Shown here one piece after another: positions 1-13,992 of a stretch of 64,000 nucleotides of DNA; position 1 is the stretch's first letter, and every line of letters begins with the position of its first letter. The stretch covers positions 1,334,300 through 1,398,299 of the forward strand of contig NW_004450276.1 of assembly GCF_000321225.1 (NCBI RefSeq). The letters are read 5' to 3'. Source of the DNA: Odobenus rosmarus divergens. Lineage: Eukaryota > Chordata > Mammalia > Carnivora > Odobenidae. A model generated the notes under the pieces. That model ran no database searches. It saw nothing but the letters and a program-made list of their open reading frames with translations, and had not been told where the DNA came from. Both the position numbers and the translations under genes were made by a program.

Positions 1-466
1 TTGGAAAGGGGGTATTATTAGGGAACTAGTGAAAAATAAGGTTAATTGGATATGGTAAGGCCAAGTTAAAGAGAATAGTTGGAAACAGTCCCAATTTTTA
101 TTTAACAGGTGGGCAAGGGGGAGTGACTGTGTATTCTAGAGCAGGAGACTGACATGATTTCGTGTAATGTTATAGGGAAATGAAACGGCTGCTGTAGAGA
201 ACTTCTCTTCTCCCTAGAGAACTATACTACCTTAGCAAATTTTATTTTCACAACAGACATAATAAAAATGGCAAATACTAACTTAATTCTTCCTTTGAAG
301 GAAGGTTCTTCTGGCTTAAACCGAGATCAATATTTACCTTGTAAATTCTAGACTACGGCTGCAAGGGAAGGCTTAGTTACAAGAAAGAAGAATCCACGGC
401 AGGACTCATTAAGGGATGATCCTTCCATGCTGTGAGCATCTGTGAGAGAAGAAATGCTGAGCGTAC
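1..466. other. CUBN intron 12 (partial)
   Basis: Intron sequence left of the exon 12 donor, running off the window. It is A+T-rich and I see no exon, repeat or motif in it. The first CUB-domain exon has not been reached. Confidence 0.7.
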
Positions 467-653
467 CTTGCTGGGGAATCTGACAGAGGAGTCCAGTCCA
501 GAAACGTGTACATTCACAACTAAAAGCATTAACGCTATCCACACAAGTTCCCCCATTCAAGCAGGGGTTGCTCAGACATTCATTTATATTTTCTGTACAG
601 TTGATGCCAGCCCAACCTGATTCACACTTACAAAGATAACCAGAGACTGTTTC
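467..653 (-). CDS. CUBN: CUBN exon 12 (end of EGF 7, EGF-like domain 8)
   Basis: A 187-nt exon encoding residues 408-469 plus one base: [37 protein letters not shown], then [19 protein letters not shown]. The acceptor is TTTCCTTAG|GAA and the donor CAAG|GTACGC. This completes the eighth EGF domain. The next exon, the start of CUB 1 (VCGES in human), lies left of position 1. Confidence 0.96.
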
Positions 654-3600
654 CTAAGGAAAGAAAAACATAACGCCATAATGATAAACATGAATCAACT
701 CAAATAACAAAGACTATTAGTGTTACATGATGTATGTAGCAGGTGTTGAGCCACAAACATCTTCTGGTAGCCTAACATGTAATAATTCGTTGAAATGGTA
801 ATTGCTAAGTAAGGAAGAATAAAGGACTCACAATGCACTGTCCATTTAAACAGGGGCGGCTCTGGCAAATATTACTGAGTTGCACACATCCATTTGGCCC
901 ATAACCATTTCCAGTATACCCCGGGAGACAAGTGCAGAGAGGTAAGGAACCTGTTTAGAAATCAAAATGGAAATATAAATACAGATCTCCTCAATTCAGA
1001 CCCAGTAACAAAACTCAGGCCCTGTTGTCTAGATAAGAAATTGCCAAAGTCAAGTCTGCATATCTCTTGGAGCAGAAACACCAGGCATAAAGAGAAAATA
1101 ATAGAATCTTTTTCTATTTTTATCTTAAAAATAAGAAAGGCATTACGCATTTCCGATACTTTATATACAAATTGGCACGGGAGCTCTCAGTCCGTATGTC
1201 ATGGTCCTGAGTTGTGGACAAGTGTGAGGTACACCAAGGGAAAGGGGAGTTTCTCATGGAGGGGCTGACAGCAGAAAAGGATATTCTCATGCAGATGGTA
1301 TCTGTTGCAAGCACTGTACCCATATTGACTATAAATAGGTACTGTTTTAATCCCCATTTACAGATGAGGACAAAACACAGAAAGATTAAGCGCCTTGACA
1401 AAGGACACATGGCTAGATTATGATGGAACCAAGGAGAAAATCAAAATCTAAGCAGTATTTTTCTAGAATCCATGTTCCTAACTACTTCAGTATGCTGTTA
1501 ATTATTTAATAAACATTTAATAGTCACAGTATATACATATATATAAGTTCTATGTATATATTATACACATACATATATACACGTATGTATTTTTTTATAT
1601 ATGTGAATAGATATGTCAGTAAAAATAAAAGTGGTACTTGGAAATAGCAAGAGTTATGATATGTTATTCAATAAATGAAGTTGGAGCCACACATTTGAAC
1701 AAAAATATCAAGCTAAATGTCTATTTGATACTATAGATAAAAACAAATCCCCCAAAGATCAAGATCTTAATGTTAAAAATAAATGAAAGTACAAAAGATC
1801 AAGCACTTGACTATTTTTAGAGTTCTGTAGGAAAGGCCTAATTCCAAGAGGAGAAAATCCTATAAGAAGAGATTTATCTTTTTGATAGCATAGAAATTTT
1901 AAACTTCTAAATGGAAAATACCACCACAAAATTAAAATAAAAATAATGTGCCAGGGAAAATACATGTAAAACATAAGACAGATAATGAGATAATATCCTT
2001 AGTACATAATGAAAATTTACAAATCAGTGAGAAAGCAGATGAACAAAGAACATGAACAAATAGAAAAAAAAAAATAAAGCCAGTAAATATGTAAAAAGTA
2101 TTAATTATTGGGGTGCCTGGATGGCTCAGGTGGTTAAGCATCTGCCTTCAGCTCAGGTCATGATCCCAGGGTCCTGGGATCGAGCCCCACATCGGGCTCC
2201 CTGCTCAGCCGGGAGTCTACTTTTCCCTCTGCCTCTGCCTCTCTCCCTTTGCTTGTGCTCTCTCTCTGTCAAATAAATAAAATCTTTAAAAATAAAATAA
2301 AGCATTAATTAATTATTCATGATCAAAAATGAATTTTGATATGGTCAAAATTAAAATAATGGGAAGGCAATTTTTACCTATAAAATTGACCAAAATGAGA
2401 AATAACAATAGTATCCATTATTGTCAAGGGTGGGATACATGTATACTTTCATGCACTGTTGGTAAGTATAAATTGATACATTTCTGGAAGAAAATTTAGC
2501 AATATATATTTTTTAAATTATAGGAGGTGAAACTCCTCTTACACAGGATTGCAGACACTGTTGGTTATTGCCCTAGATCCACTTTTCCATTTTTTAGTAG
2601 TGAATTCTTTATTTTAACTGGGGGCATAAGCACCTGAAATAAACTACATTTCCCAGCCTCCCTTGCAGCCAAGGTTAGCAACAGGGCTCAGTCCTGGCCA
2701 ATGACATAGAAAAGAGAGTTGACAATGGTCCTTCCTCCTTTTCTCCTTGCTGTTTTCTCGAATACAGTCATAAATTACTTCGCTGGCTTGATTATCTTGG
2801 GAAATAATTGCTAAATTAGGCCAGACCAGAGAAGAGCATAGTCTATTACATTAAAAAAATCCAAACGTATAATTTTAAAACAAGGATTCCTTTTTCGTTT
2901 GAAGATCAAAATAAGAATTTTGAGGATAGGGGATTTTGTTTTTAAGATGTTGATTTGTTTTAGAGGGTCATATTCAAATACCACAAACCAGAGGGAGAGT
3001 CATCACCTAGAACTGAGGAGCATGATGCATCTGGGTGGCAGCCTCCATTATTGACTGAGCAGATGTCAATGAGTGTGCACACTCTTCCATCGCCTTGATA
3101 CCCTGATGACAGCAAGAGCAGGGCATAACAAACAACATTTAGAATACTGAAGAATCCCAATCCAAGAACCAAATATCATGAACCAGGCTAACCAGAGATC
3201 TTCTATCATCAGAACAGGAAAGGTAAATATGAAGCATCATACACAAATTCCTATCATTAAGAAAAAACGACAACAAGAATTGGGAACCTGATGGCAGAAA
3301 CAATGTTCTGGGTTGTTTCTAATGACAAAAATAAAAAAAGAAATAAAATAAAAAGATGCATGAAACTACTGGTAGACTTAAAAAGTGCTGATACTAAGCA
3401 AACTGACATTTTCTAATTACAGTGACTTTAATGATCTGAGAGCTAAATTATCGTATAAGTCCAAAGTACTGTTGTTTCACGTTAATAAAACATATAGGGT
3501 TTCAATATATCCCTTAGAACTCCCTGAACTTCTTGGGTAGTCACTCAGTTGAGATTACAGAGTAGCAGTAATGACTTCTTTCCAGAAGAGAAAGGAAAAT

Positions 3601-6600
3601 AACATACATTATATGCTTACTAGTGTACCTGTTATTTAGTTAACTTTATATATAAAACATCTCATGACTACATTGTATTAAAAATTATTTGTGGAAACAA
3701 TGGAGCTATAGATTTGTGATCCACAGAGAAAATGTTTCAAATTCTGCATTATCTCCCCAGGCTGTTTCACAATTTGTAAAGGTTTGTTGTTTTCCATTGA
3801 TATTAAAAATATTTTGTATTGCTCTCCATAATACAGCTTGAACTAACATGCCCTGAATCCATAAGTTAAATAAAACTTTTGGCACTACTCATATATCTCC
3901 TTAGAAAGAGTCGTATTTAAAACAGCACAAGCAGGGTGCCTGGGTGGCTCAGTCAGTTAAGCGCCCGACTCTTGATTTCAGCTTAGGCTATGATCTCAGG
4001 GTCATGAGATCGAGTACCACATTGTGTTCGGCACTGGGTGTGGAGCCTGCTTAAGATCCTTTCTCTCTCCCTCTCCCCCTGCCCCTCCCCCTCCCTCTCT
4101 CTCTCTCTCCCTCCCTAAAAAAACTAAAACTAAAATAAATAAAATGGAGCACAAGACCCCATTTCCAAATGTATGTTTTGCCTGTAATGGTGTCAGGAAA
4201 CTTGGTGTAGCACCTGGTGGACAGGCTTCACAGTGGTAAGACCCAAATGTATTCACACAGGTGACAGGTGGAGCCACGGAACAACCACCATTATTTATCT
4301 CACATTCATTGATATCTTGGCAACTGTATCCATTTCCTTGCCAGCCTAGAAAGATCAGAAGATTTGAAAAGTTAGCTCTATAGACAAGTTGACAACAAAG
4401 AAATGCCAATTGTCAAAAATACATAAAAACCCGCTTCACTCTAAGAAACTATAGATTAAAATGAGGAAGACTCTACCTTTCAGGTTGGCAAAAAATTGTT
4501 TTAAATTCTCAAAAACAAATTCTGGCAAAGTGGTGGGCATATGAGGTACTCTTAGATGCTTTTAGTCAGAAGTTTAATTAGTAAAACCTACTTGGAAATA
4601 GATTTAGCAATATTCACTAAAATTTTTAAAATATCTACCTTTGGACTAACAATTCCACTTCTTAAAACAGTTTCTGCAGTGATAAAAATGGCAGTATCTA
4701 CAGACGTAGGTAAGCAGATGTCTACTGCAGAGTTGTTTAATGGGGGAAAAAAAAAACAAAACCTCTCAGTGATCACTAGCAGCATAGCTGAATCTATTAC
4801 GACTCATCTACACCACTGATATGAAAAGCTATTTTTAATGACATGCACACACACATATTAAAAAACTTCCCCATATACATTTTAACTAATAATATAAATT
4901 TTAGAATAATATGCAGAGTCTGATCCCAATTTGGGGAAGAAATTTTTTTAAACCTGCATATGTGTCTACGTGTTTGTATGAGCAAAGGAAAATGAAGAAG
5001 AGGAGAGAGAACAATTGTTAACAGTAGTCTCATTAGGAGGATAAGACTGAAGGTGAAGAAAGAGGGACTTTTCCTCTAGATATTTCTGTTTAAATCAATT
5101 GTTATAGTGAGTGTTACTACTCTTATAATTCAACTGACTAAAATTATGATAAGAATGTTTAAAACCTTCTAAATTTTTAAAAATATTCCTTTTATTTGAT
5201 CTAAGTGGAGTCCCTTCTAAAATTCTACCTATGGAAATTACATATTGTGGGTGAAGAATGCGCAGAAGAGAGCTGGAAGGAAATATGCCCCAATGTCAAT
5301 GGTGGTCCTCCGAGTGAAAAGACTATGGGCATTTTTTGCCATCTTATTTTTATATTTTTATAGTTTCTTTATATTTTATAAGTAGCATGTATTTATTTTG
5401 ACATGAAGGAAAAAAATAATGTGATTAACAGGAAAACAAAAAGTTTTGTTTCTCTTTTTTTCTCCAATGATAAATAAAAGAATCCTACAGTTCAAATCAT
5501 TTATTTTTCTGATTTCTAGTTTTTAAAGACTGTCGCTGGCAAATTGTCTTCAAGAATGTGGTTGTTTTCAAATTTTTTTGCCCCTGAGAACTAAGAGGGA
5601 AAAACTTTTTACATGTTTTTTTCAATTTCTTCCTAGTTATACAAGATCTAAGCAGGTAACATGAAGAAAGTCACTAAACCAAAAGTCACAGGAAGCAATA
5701 GGTGTGTGGGTTCCTCGATGAGACGGATCAATGAAATATTCAGCAGCCCAACTCAAATCCACAGTCAGGCAGACCTAGGTTTGACTCCTGACTGCTTATA
5801 AGCTATGTGATCTTGGGCAAGTTATTTACCTTCTCCAAGCCTCATGGTCTTATATTTTAAAGTGGGAATAAAACTAATTCCTAACGTTTCTTGATTTTGT
5901 CATAGTTGCAAGAATTAAAAATTGCCCCAGCACAGTATCTCAATGAAGTTTCATAAAATAATTATATTCTTATATGCTGTACCTTCTAACCACACACGAG
6001 GAGTGCCAAGGGGCCTTGTAGACTCCCTGAGGTCTGGTTAATTGCTCCTCAGTGCACCCAGCAAAGTGCTTTGCTCATAGTGGGAGCTCTACAAATACGC
6101 ATTGATTGGATGATGATGGTCTCATATAGTGAGAGGTGAAGCACAGACTCAAACCCAGGCAGCCTCTGAGCCCAGAGTCTACATTTTCTGTGACTCAGCA
6201 TGTGACCTGACCTGGAGATTCGGTCTCTCTGGGTCTGAGATGAAGCCAGATATCCCTATTTACAGCAAGACCACAGGGTCTCCCAGTGACACACACAGGT
6301 GAGGACTACTGGACTCCAGTGGTGACGCTAAGAGGTGAAATCATCTGCCCAAGTTTGCAAACATCTGGCTAGTAAGGGAGGTGGGGCTGGAATAAATCCG
6401 AGTCAGCTGCCGGCCACAGCAAGCACGTGCTTGACCCTGCCCCCCGCATTTGGCTCGGGCCCTCTGATTTCTGCTGCTGAATTATTACAGCAGAAAGATG
6501 GGCCTGCGGTGGGAAATAGTGAAATAGGACATGCAATGGGACTGGAAGGCTTCCTGAGCTTTCGGCAGTGGAAGGAAATCTGTTCTGGCACCTTGCCCGG

Positions 6601-9600
6601 CTGGGCGTGGACAAGCCTCTGTACCTGTTGGGCAGGCCCCGCAGTAGAAAGAGCCTGGTGTATTGAAGCACTGCGCGAGTGTTGAGCACGGTGAGTGCTG
6701 GAGGCTGCACTCATCTATGTCCAGCACACAGGCTGGGCCGTTCAGTGGGGACGTCCACCCCGCATCACAGATGCAGCTGTACTTGGGCTGGCAGAACAAC
6801 AAGAGTGTGATTCAAGGCAATCAAGAAAATGAGCAAGAAAAGCCTTTGAAAATCTCACCAAGTCCCCAACTGTTGATCCTCTAGCGTTCGTTTCCATAAG
6901 GCCAATTGAGTGGCTTCTCTTCTTCTTCCCATATGATTAAGCATTTAGACCAGACCACGCAAAAAGAGAAACATCTTTATTTCGGAGTAAGGAAAACCTA
7001 TAATTTGTCCCAAAGATGCCAGGGAAAGAGCAACCACAATCAAGAACTGTAAGTCAATATAATTAAAGTCAGTGCACTCAGCCTGATGTGTTTTTAGAGG
7101 GAAAAACACCCATAGAGGCACAGACCTTGGAAAATCCATTCTGTTTGTTTCCTTTTTGAAAGTCTCTCCTTCCCCTCCCACCCACTCTCTCCTCCCACCA
7201 TCACTGGAAGGGAACCATTTTCCATCACAAGGGTAGAAAAAAAAAATTGAACTAAAAATAAAGACCCGAAGGTCTCATACAAGGCCAAGTGGGCCGGGTC
7301 TGGGTGATCTTGAAGGTCAGGAGTCAAGGTTGTCAGGATCCAGAGCACAGGGGCCACTCAGGGAGGTGGCTCAGAGTCTGCAGGGCCAGAAACAATCCAG
7401 ACTCCTTAGAAGGGGATGTTGCCAGCAAGAGTGGGCCTTTGGTGTTTCCACGTCTCATCACTGTTCCAACTCGTGAGGCCACGAGAAGGTCATGTCTCAG
7501 AGACAGGTGGACGAAGGAATAATAAAAATGGTAGTAATTTCTATAATGATACCACCTCTGGGTCCAGTTTTCTGTTTATTTATGGACATCTCTCATCTTT
7601 CTCCTCACCTGCGCCCCACTTCAGAGCACGAAGTGACTTCCTCTCTGTTGCTCTGCCAATGCCCTGCTCATACGCAGACATGCCACGTGCTGTGGGGGAC
7701 TCACCTGGTCAGCCTGCACGCGGACTAGATCCTCGCAGATGCCGTGGACACAGAGCTCCTTGGAGCCCCCTTCACAGTCATCGTATCTGGATGCACATTG
7801 GGGGCCATGTGTCTCAGGTGTGCAGAGACAACTGTGGGTTACACAAGAGCATAACATCAGGGCAAGTGCCTGTTTCTTAGCAACAATTAAGAAAATAATA
7901 ATTCCAACTGTAAGTCATTGACATTCACGTGGAATCCTAAACCAGAAAACCAGATTTATTGGCTGGAGTCTTGAAAGAAAATCACTCAAGTTGTAGACTG
8001 AGTCCTCGTGTTATCTCTCAAATACAGTCTGAGAGGGGCACAATGTACTATCTGGGCATGACTACCACCATAAATTCTTCTGGTATCAGGTCATCAAACA
8101 GCACTTTCAAAGATCAGACATCCATAAATGAAGGGGGATGGAGTTCATTCGGGATGGTTAAAGGGAGAGATCAAGTCCATTCATTGTCCCTCCAACTGGA
8201 CCCACCAGTAAGCACAGGTGACCTTGAATGAGCTGATATATTCCCAAATGTTCTCTGGAATTGTATAACCCCACAGGCGTGGTATAGCCACATCTCAGGG
8301 AATACAGTAATTATTATCATATTACAAAGGGCACTACTTCTATCCATAAGAGATGCAATTAGCATAGTAACATTTCTTTCATAGCCACATTTTAACTCGC
8401 AAATGCAATTTTACGTAATAGCCAAGCTCGCGGGCGGTGGGTATTTTGTCATGAGAAAATTTCAGCTCGATAATAATCAGATGAGCAAAGTTGTTTTAAA
8501 CCACTGCAATCCTTAAAGTTGCTGCGTTAGCTTTCTATCTGTGTTCAGCTTCAGAGGGAATGTGGAAGATGTGAGAATGGCAAGCTGGGGCAGGGAAGCA
8601 GGTGAAGGGGTCACAGAGCCTAAGCTTCTTTATTTTCACATGTTTGAGCACTTCTGCTGGAGTGGAGAGCCAGGCCCAGAGGTCACCATTTGCCTGCCCT
8701 TGAGCAGCACTGGCCCTCACAGAAGCCGCTGACCATCGGGGTCAAGGGTCAGAGACAAGGAACAGGGAGGACCTGGCTGGCCAGGAACTACTTTCTGAGT
8801 GTTCTGGAAGGGGGCCATTCTATAAGGTAAAGAAGCTCTTTTAACAATCCTTGTTGATGAGGCACAAGGAGCTCAGCTGATGTCAGAAGAGGAATACAAA
8901 TGTGTGATTGATGTGTGGGAGAGGAGAGTCTGGAGAGCAAGAGCCACGCTCTGGGCACAGAACAGGGTATACCCACAGAAGGCCCCAGAAACATCTGTTG
9001 GGGGGGGCACCTTTCCGTAGGTTCTAAGAAGAGATCACTGAGCGTGGCCAGAGATGGAGAGAAACACTACTGTGAGTATCATTCAGGCACTTACACGTAG
9101 AGCGGCCAGACTTGGCAAATAAAGACACAGGATACCCAATTACCCTGGAATTTCGGATAAATGAATACTTTTTTTGGTATAATTATGTCCCGGTGCAATT
9201 TTTAACACCAATATATAATTGTGTAAAATCTGCTTGTTAATAAATTACATATATGATCATTCCAAGGTTGCCTTTCTCATTAAGACAAGGTCATAGATTA
9301 ATAGCAATAGATGAGTAAACTTTAAAAAAATTTTCAATTATTCATTCTCTGCCCATAACTATTTATCTTCTCATCTCTCTCTTTCCATACTCTGCCTCTC
9401 ATATCCTCTCCCATCCTTACACAGAATACTCTTTTAGGATATTTCATTAGACTCTTGGAGATTATAGAACTTTACACTATTTCACGGACATACTTGAGCA
9501 TTAGACCCAGGTGGCTTCCATGCTAAAAGTATATTTTACCACCATTTCCACCCATCAAAAAGAATTTTTTCAAATCTTTAAACCAACTTCCCTAGGTTTC

Positions 9601-12600
9601 TGAGCTTATCCTGTATAAGAGGTCTGAGTATTCTTGACTGCATGGGACAAGACTGCCCCAGTTTTAAATCCTGATACTACCTAGTAACTGTTCACCTTAG
9701 ACTATGTAATAACTCCCTCTGCCCCTGTTTCTTGTAACATAATAGTGCCAATCCATGAGCACTAGTTTCACCTTGGGGTCTCAAGACATTTTCCCATAGG
9801 AAGCGCTCAGGAAATTGTGTTTATCTTATCACTAAGTGCTTTGCTATAGGAAAATGACTTAAGATTTGAGAGGAGATTCTGGTTCGTGGACCTGCAGTTA
9901 AATCCCCTCTGTCTCTCTCCTCCTTCTTATTTGGAGATGAGTGAATTTTCATCCTACACTTTTCTCTAAAGAACTACAAAGCATACTTCTTTCATTTAAA
10001 TGTAGCTTCATGTGAGGAACAGAGGGAGGAAGGCAGCCAAGTATACCACTAGCTTCCTTGCTATGATCCTCAAAGACAAGTGTTAATCCCATTTCACTGG
10101 CTAGGTTCACATTGCCCAAGGCCACAGGATTAGGAATTGGCAGAAGATGAATTAAAACCTAGGTCTGTGTTACTCTTGTACCCACACTCTTCTACGTCAC
10201 ATCCCCATATTCTGAAAGGTAGTTAGTTGAAGACTTTTCTTTTTTCTTTTTTTTTTTAATTTATTTAAGTAATCTCTACACCCAACAAGGGGCTCGAGGT
10301 CACCACCCCAAGATGAAGAGCCACATGCTCTTCTGACTGAGCCAACCAGGTGCCCCGAAGACTTTTCATTTTTATGTGTCTTTTTAAGCTAACAGTGTTT
10401 GCATGCAAAATATATTCTTAAGGTATCTGGATATGTCCTTTAAAGAAAAAGAGTGATAAATTATATACGTCCCAGCAGAAGTCACCCCTGTAAGGACTTT
10501 CTATTGCTGGTTTGGTTCTGGCAGAACAAAACTGGGCTTTTCAGTGTTCAAGAACACTGCAAGTGCATTTGGCAATTGAAAAGAGGTCAAATACACTTTC
10601 ATAGTCATAGTTTAACTTATGTTAGAGTCCATAGTTCAATATTAACATAACTGACTAACTGAAATAGGTAATAAGCTTAATACCTAACTACCACTGACCT
10701 AAAACCAGATTATCCTCATCGTTCAACCTCTGCATGTTTTAAAAACCCACCAGTGATGACAGTAGAAAGAAATAAAATAAAATATGCGAACCGTCATTGT
10801 GCTCTTGGAGGAAAAAAAAACAAACTCAACTTTTTTTTCTAGAAAGCCTTCTAGATCTGAACCCAAAGTATATGATATACACCATCCATACATGGCAAAT
10901 TTGCATCCCAAGGTCTGTCTTAATCCAAAGTAAGCAGGAGAACAATACGCATCAATTCTTCAGAATAAAGAGGCATTAACAGCATCAGAAGTGGCAAAAT
11001 ATTATCTGGTGGCTGTGTGAAGCAGTTAGGGGCAGGACCTCCAGCCACAGGAATCAGTGGAAATAGACAATGGTCTCCTTGCTGTAGTTTCATTACTCGA
11101 AAAAAAAGTTTTTACCAGAAAGTTTCCTATGAAACAGGGCTTCCAATTAATTAGTATCTGCACAGTGCTTTATCTTTCAGAGGTCTTTATAATTAGGAAT
11201 TATTATCCGTTTAAATAAAGACTCCTTTGTGTTCCCAAGTAAACGGGTTCCAAGAGTTAAAGGCTGAACGAGGCCCCAAACCCAGAGCAAACCCTTTGTT
11301 GTGATCACATTTCTCCAGGTCCAGATTATTCAACAGTGGCTCATTTTCCTTTAGCAAATGTCCGTACAAGTTTCCCGAAGAGGTTTTGAGCCTCAGGGAA
11401 GCTACTGATCAATGGGCATTTAATCTCACATAATTAATAGAACACAAGAAAGTATCTAAATGTTCTCTTTTTCATTACACAGATTCCACAAAGCAAGCAT
11501 ATAGTCTTATGCTCAGGCACCTTTTTCTATTTTCTGTTATTCCTCCCCAAAGTCTCCATCAAATGCCTGAATTAGAGTGTTTAGTTCATAGCTATCAATT
11601 GGAATTCATGGGGCTTCATAAACTATCCTCATATCAAGAGGAAAAAAAAATTGACTTAAATGTTCGTTCTTAACTGTCCTCCAGCAAATCTATGAAGGAC
11701 ACAGACTAGAAACCAAAACCGTTTCCAGAGTCACCGCAATGAGTCCTGGGGTCGTTTTTTTTGGGGGGGGGGTGTTTTTTTGTTTGTTTGTTTTTTTATA
11801 GGAAGGTACAAGAGAATGCAATATTGCCCATATAAAGTTGAATCTGTCATTTAGGCAGCTCCCAACAAATAAAAATGGTTCTCTCTTCCTCTTTCTCTCT
11901 CGTGATTATACCTGGAAAAAAGAACTCTAATCTCTGACATGCAGCAAATAGTTACATTAATTTTTTTTCTTTTCCATTTTGCAGGAGTAAAAATAATGTG
12001 CTGGGGGGAGACAAAAATCAATTTTGCCTGGATCTTTGAGTCCTGTCCCACCTGCTGCACATCTTTGTTATTGGTCTGCAAGACCCCAGAGGACAGTGAT
12101 GATAAAGGAAGACCAGGAGTGAGATCTAATCTCCAGGACATTCCTGGATATCAGAAAGGCAGGAAAGTGTTTGCACTAGGAGTCATTTTCCTCCAGTATC
12201 TCTGAGCAGCAATTCTCATTGATAAGTGCCTATAAACAGAGATCAGGAGATAATGCTTTCAAGGGAATGAAAGATTAGACCTGCATTTTGGATCTAGCCC
12301 AAGCTTGAATGGTCATAAAAGCAGGCAGGGATCAGGGAGTTCATTAAAATGAGATACAAAGTCCTGAAAGCAGAAGTCCTTTCAATAACATAATACTTAA
12401 TTTAAGTCAGAGGTGATTGATTTGGGTTTCGCACAATGATGAAGCTCATGAAAATATCTATCAGAAGTTTGAATGAATTCACTTTGTGACTTGGAATGAG
12501 GAAAAATTTTTAAGATCAGATCAAAGAACAAAAGGATCAATTACACGAAAAAGAGAAGGATTGTGACTGCTTTTTGAGAAAACAGTGTGTTAACAGATGA

Positions 12601-13940
12601 CAAGGAAATGACAGAATTACTGCACTCAGTTTTGCTGGAAAGAATAAAATGGATATTATTACAAGGGAATGGGAGAACAAGATAGCAGAGACATTAGTAA
12701 GAAAGCAAATAATTGTTCTTAACTCCAGTGAGATTATACCGCTGTGTATTGAAAAAATTTGTTCATGTTATAACAGAATAAACTTTTTTACCTTTTAATA
12801 ATCACAGAATATAGAAGACCAACCAAAAAAATGGGGAAAGATAATGTCTAGAGTGTTTTTTTAAGTGATTTTAAGGAACTATACAAAAGTAGGTTTGATG
12901 TTGATCTGCCATAAATTTCTAGATTTGATATTTTTTTTAAGATTTATTTATTTAAGAGAGAGAGCACAGTGGATGACAGGGCAAAGGGAGAGAGAGAAGC
13001 TCAAGCAGACTCCATGTTGAGCATGGAGCCTGACAAGGAGCTCAGTCTCACAACTCTAAGATCATGACCTGAGTCTAAACCAAGAGTCGGAGGCTTAACA
13101 GACTGTGCCACCCAAGTGCCCCAGACTTGATTATTTTAAAAGCTGATGTGTCAGCCACTATAGCTTTAATAACCAATACTCTTACAGTTTGATGGCAACA
13201 TGGAGGTGTTGGGATGCCTAACTCAACTTAGTAAGGAAAAGGAAGTTTTCTTGGAGAGGGTGATGGCTGAGCTGAGCAGGAGGATGCTGTAGACAAGCCA
13301 CTTGACAGAGTAAGTTGGAAGAGAAGATAGGAGATGTGTGATGATTGTGGTAAGGGGCCTCATGGCTAATTGAGGAAAGGCAGTGAGAGTTAACTATGTG
13401 GAGAAAACCACAGTTTAGTCTCTCATCTTGTTATGGTTAACATTTTCCATAGCACTTGAATGAAGACATCCTTACTAAAGCTGTCAGCTCACTTCTCTAA
13501 TGAATGGGTGTGGCATGGGCTCGCGGGAATGGTGGGGCAGCCCTCTTCTGCTTAAGGCTCTTCAACAGCAGCCCCTTCAGTGCTCTGAGTCTCACTAACC
13601 CATGCTGTCGTACTCTCTATGGAAGCCACCGGGGCCTTCTGGTTCCTCAGGGACTCCAGAGAAAGACTTTCTTCATGGGGTAAGAGTTGAGGACGCACAA
13701 GCTTTTCTTCATCTAAATAAATAGCTACACGTCATTAAGTAAGACCTATATATTGCTCCAAGGAGTACCTATTGCTGGTAATACTGGTAATTAATCATGG
13801 ATGCTCTTAACTATGCAATGTTTCAGTCCTTCAAAAATGTGTTTAATGAAAGAAAGAAAGAAGGAAAGAAGAAAGAGAAAGAAAGAAAGAAAGAGAGAGA
13901 GAGAAAGAAAGAAAGAAAGAAAGAGAAAGAAAGAAAGAAA

Positions 13941-13992
<52 letters not shown>

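Larger units (their letters stand above)
951..3006. other. CUBN intron 10
   Basis: Holds a minus-strand MIR-like piece near 1336-1460, an (AT)-rich alternating stretch at about 1528-1600, and a plus-strand CAN-SINE at 2110-2307. An old diverged mammalian repeat near 2540-2790 contains 'aactacatttcccagcctcc'; I cannot assign its family. Nothing coding was seen. Confidence 0.6.

Noticed and set aside
7416..7880. 154-codon plus-strand open frame
   Set aside because: It overlaps CUBN exon 7 on the opposite strand and is a shadow of the conserved exon plus intron sequence. No similarity to a protein was seen.
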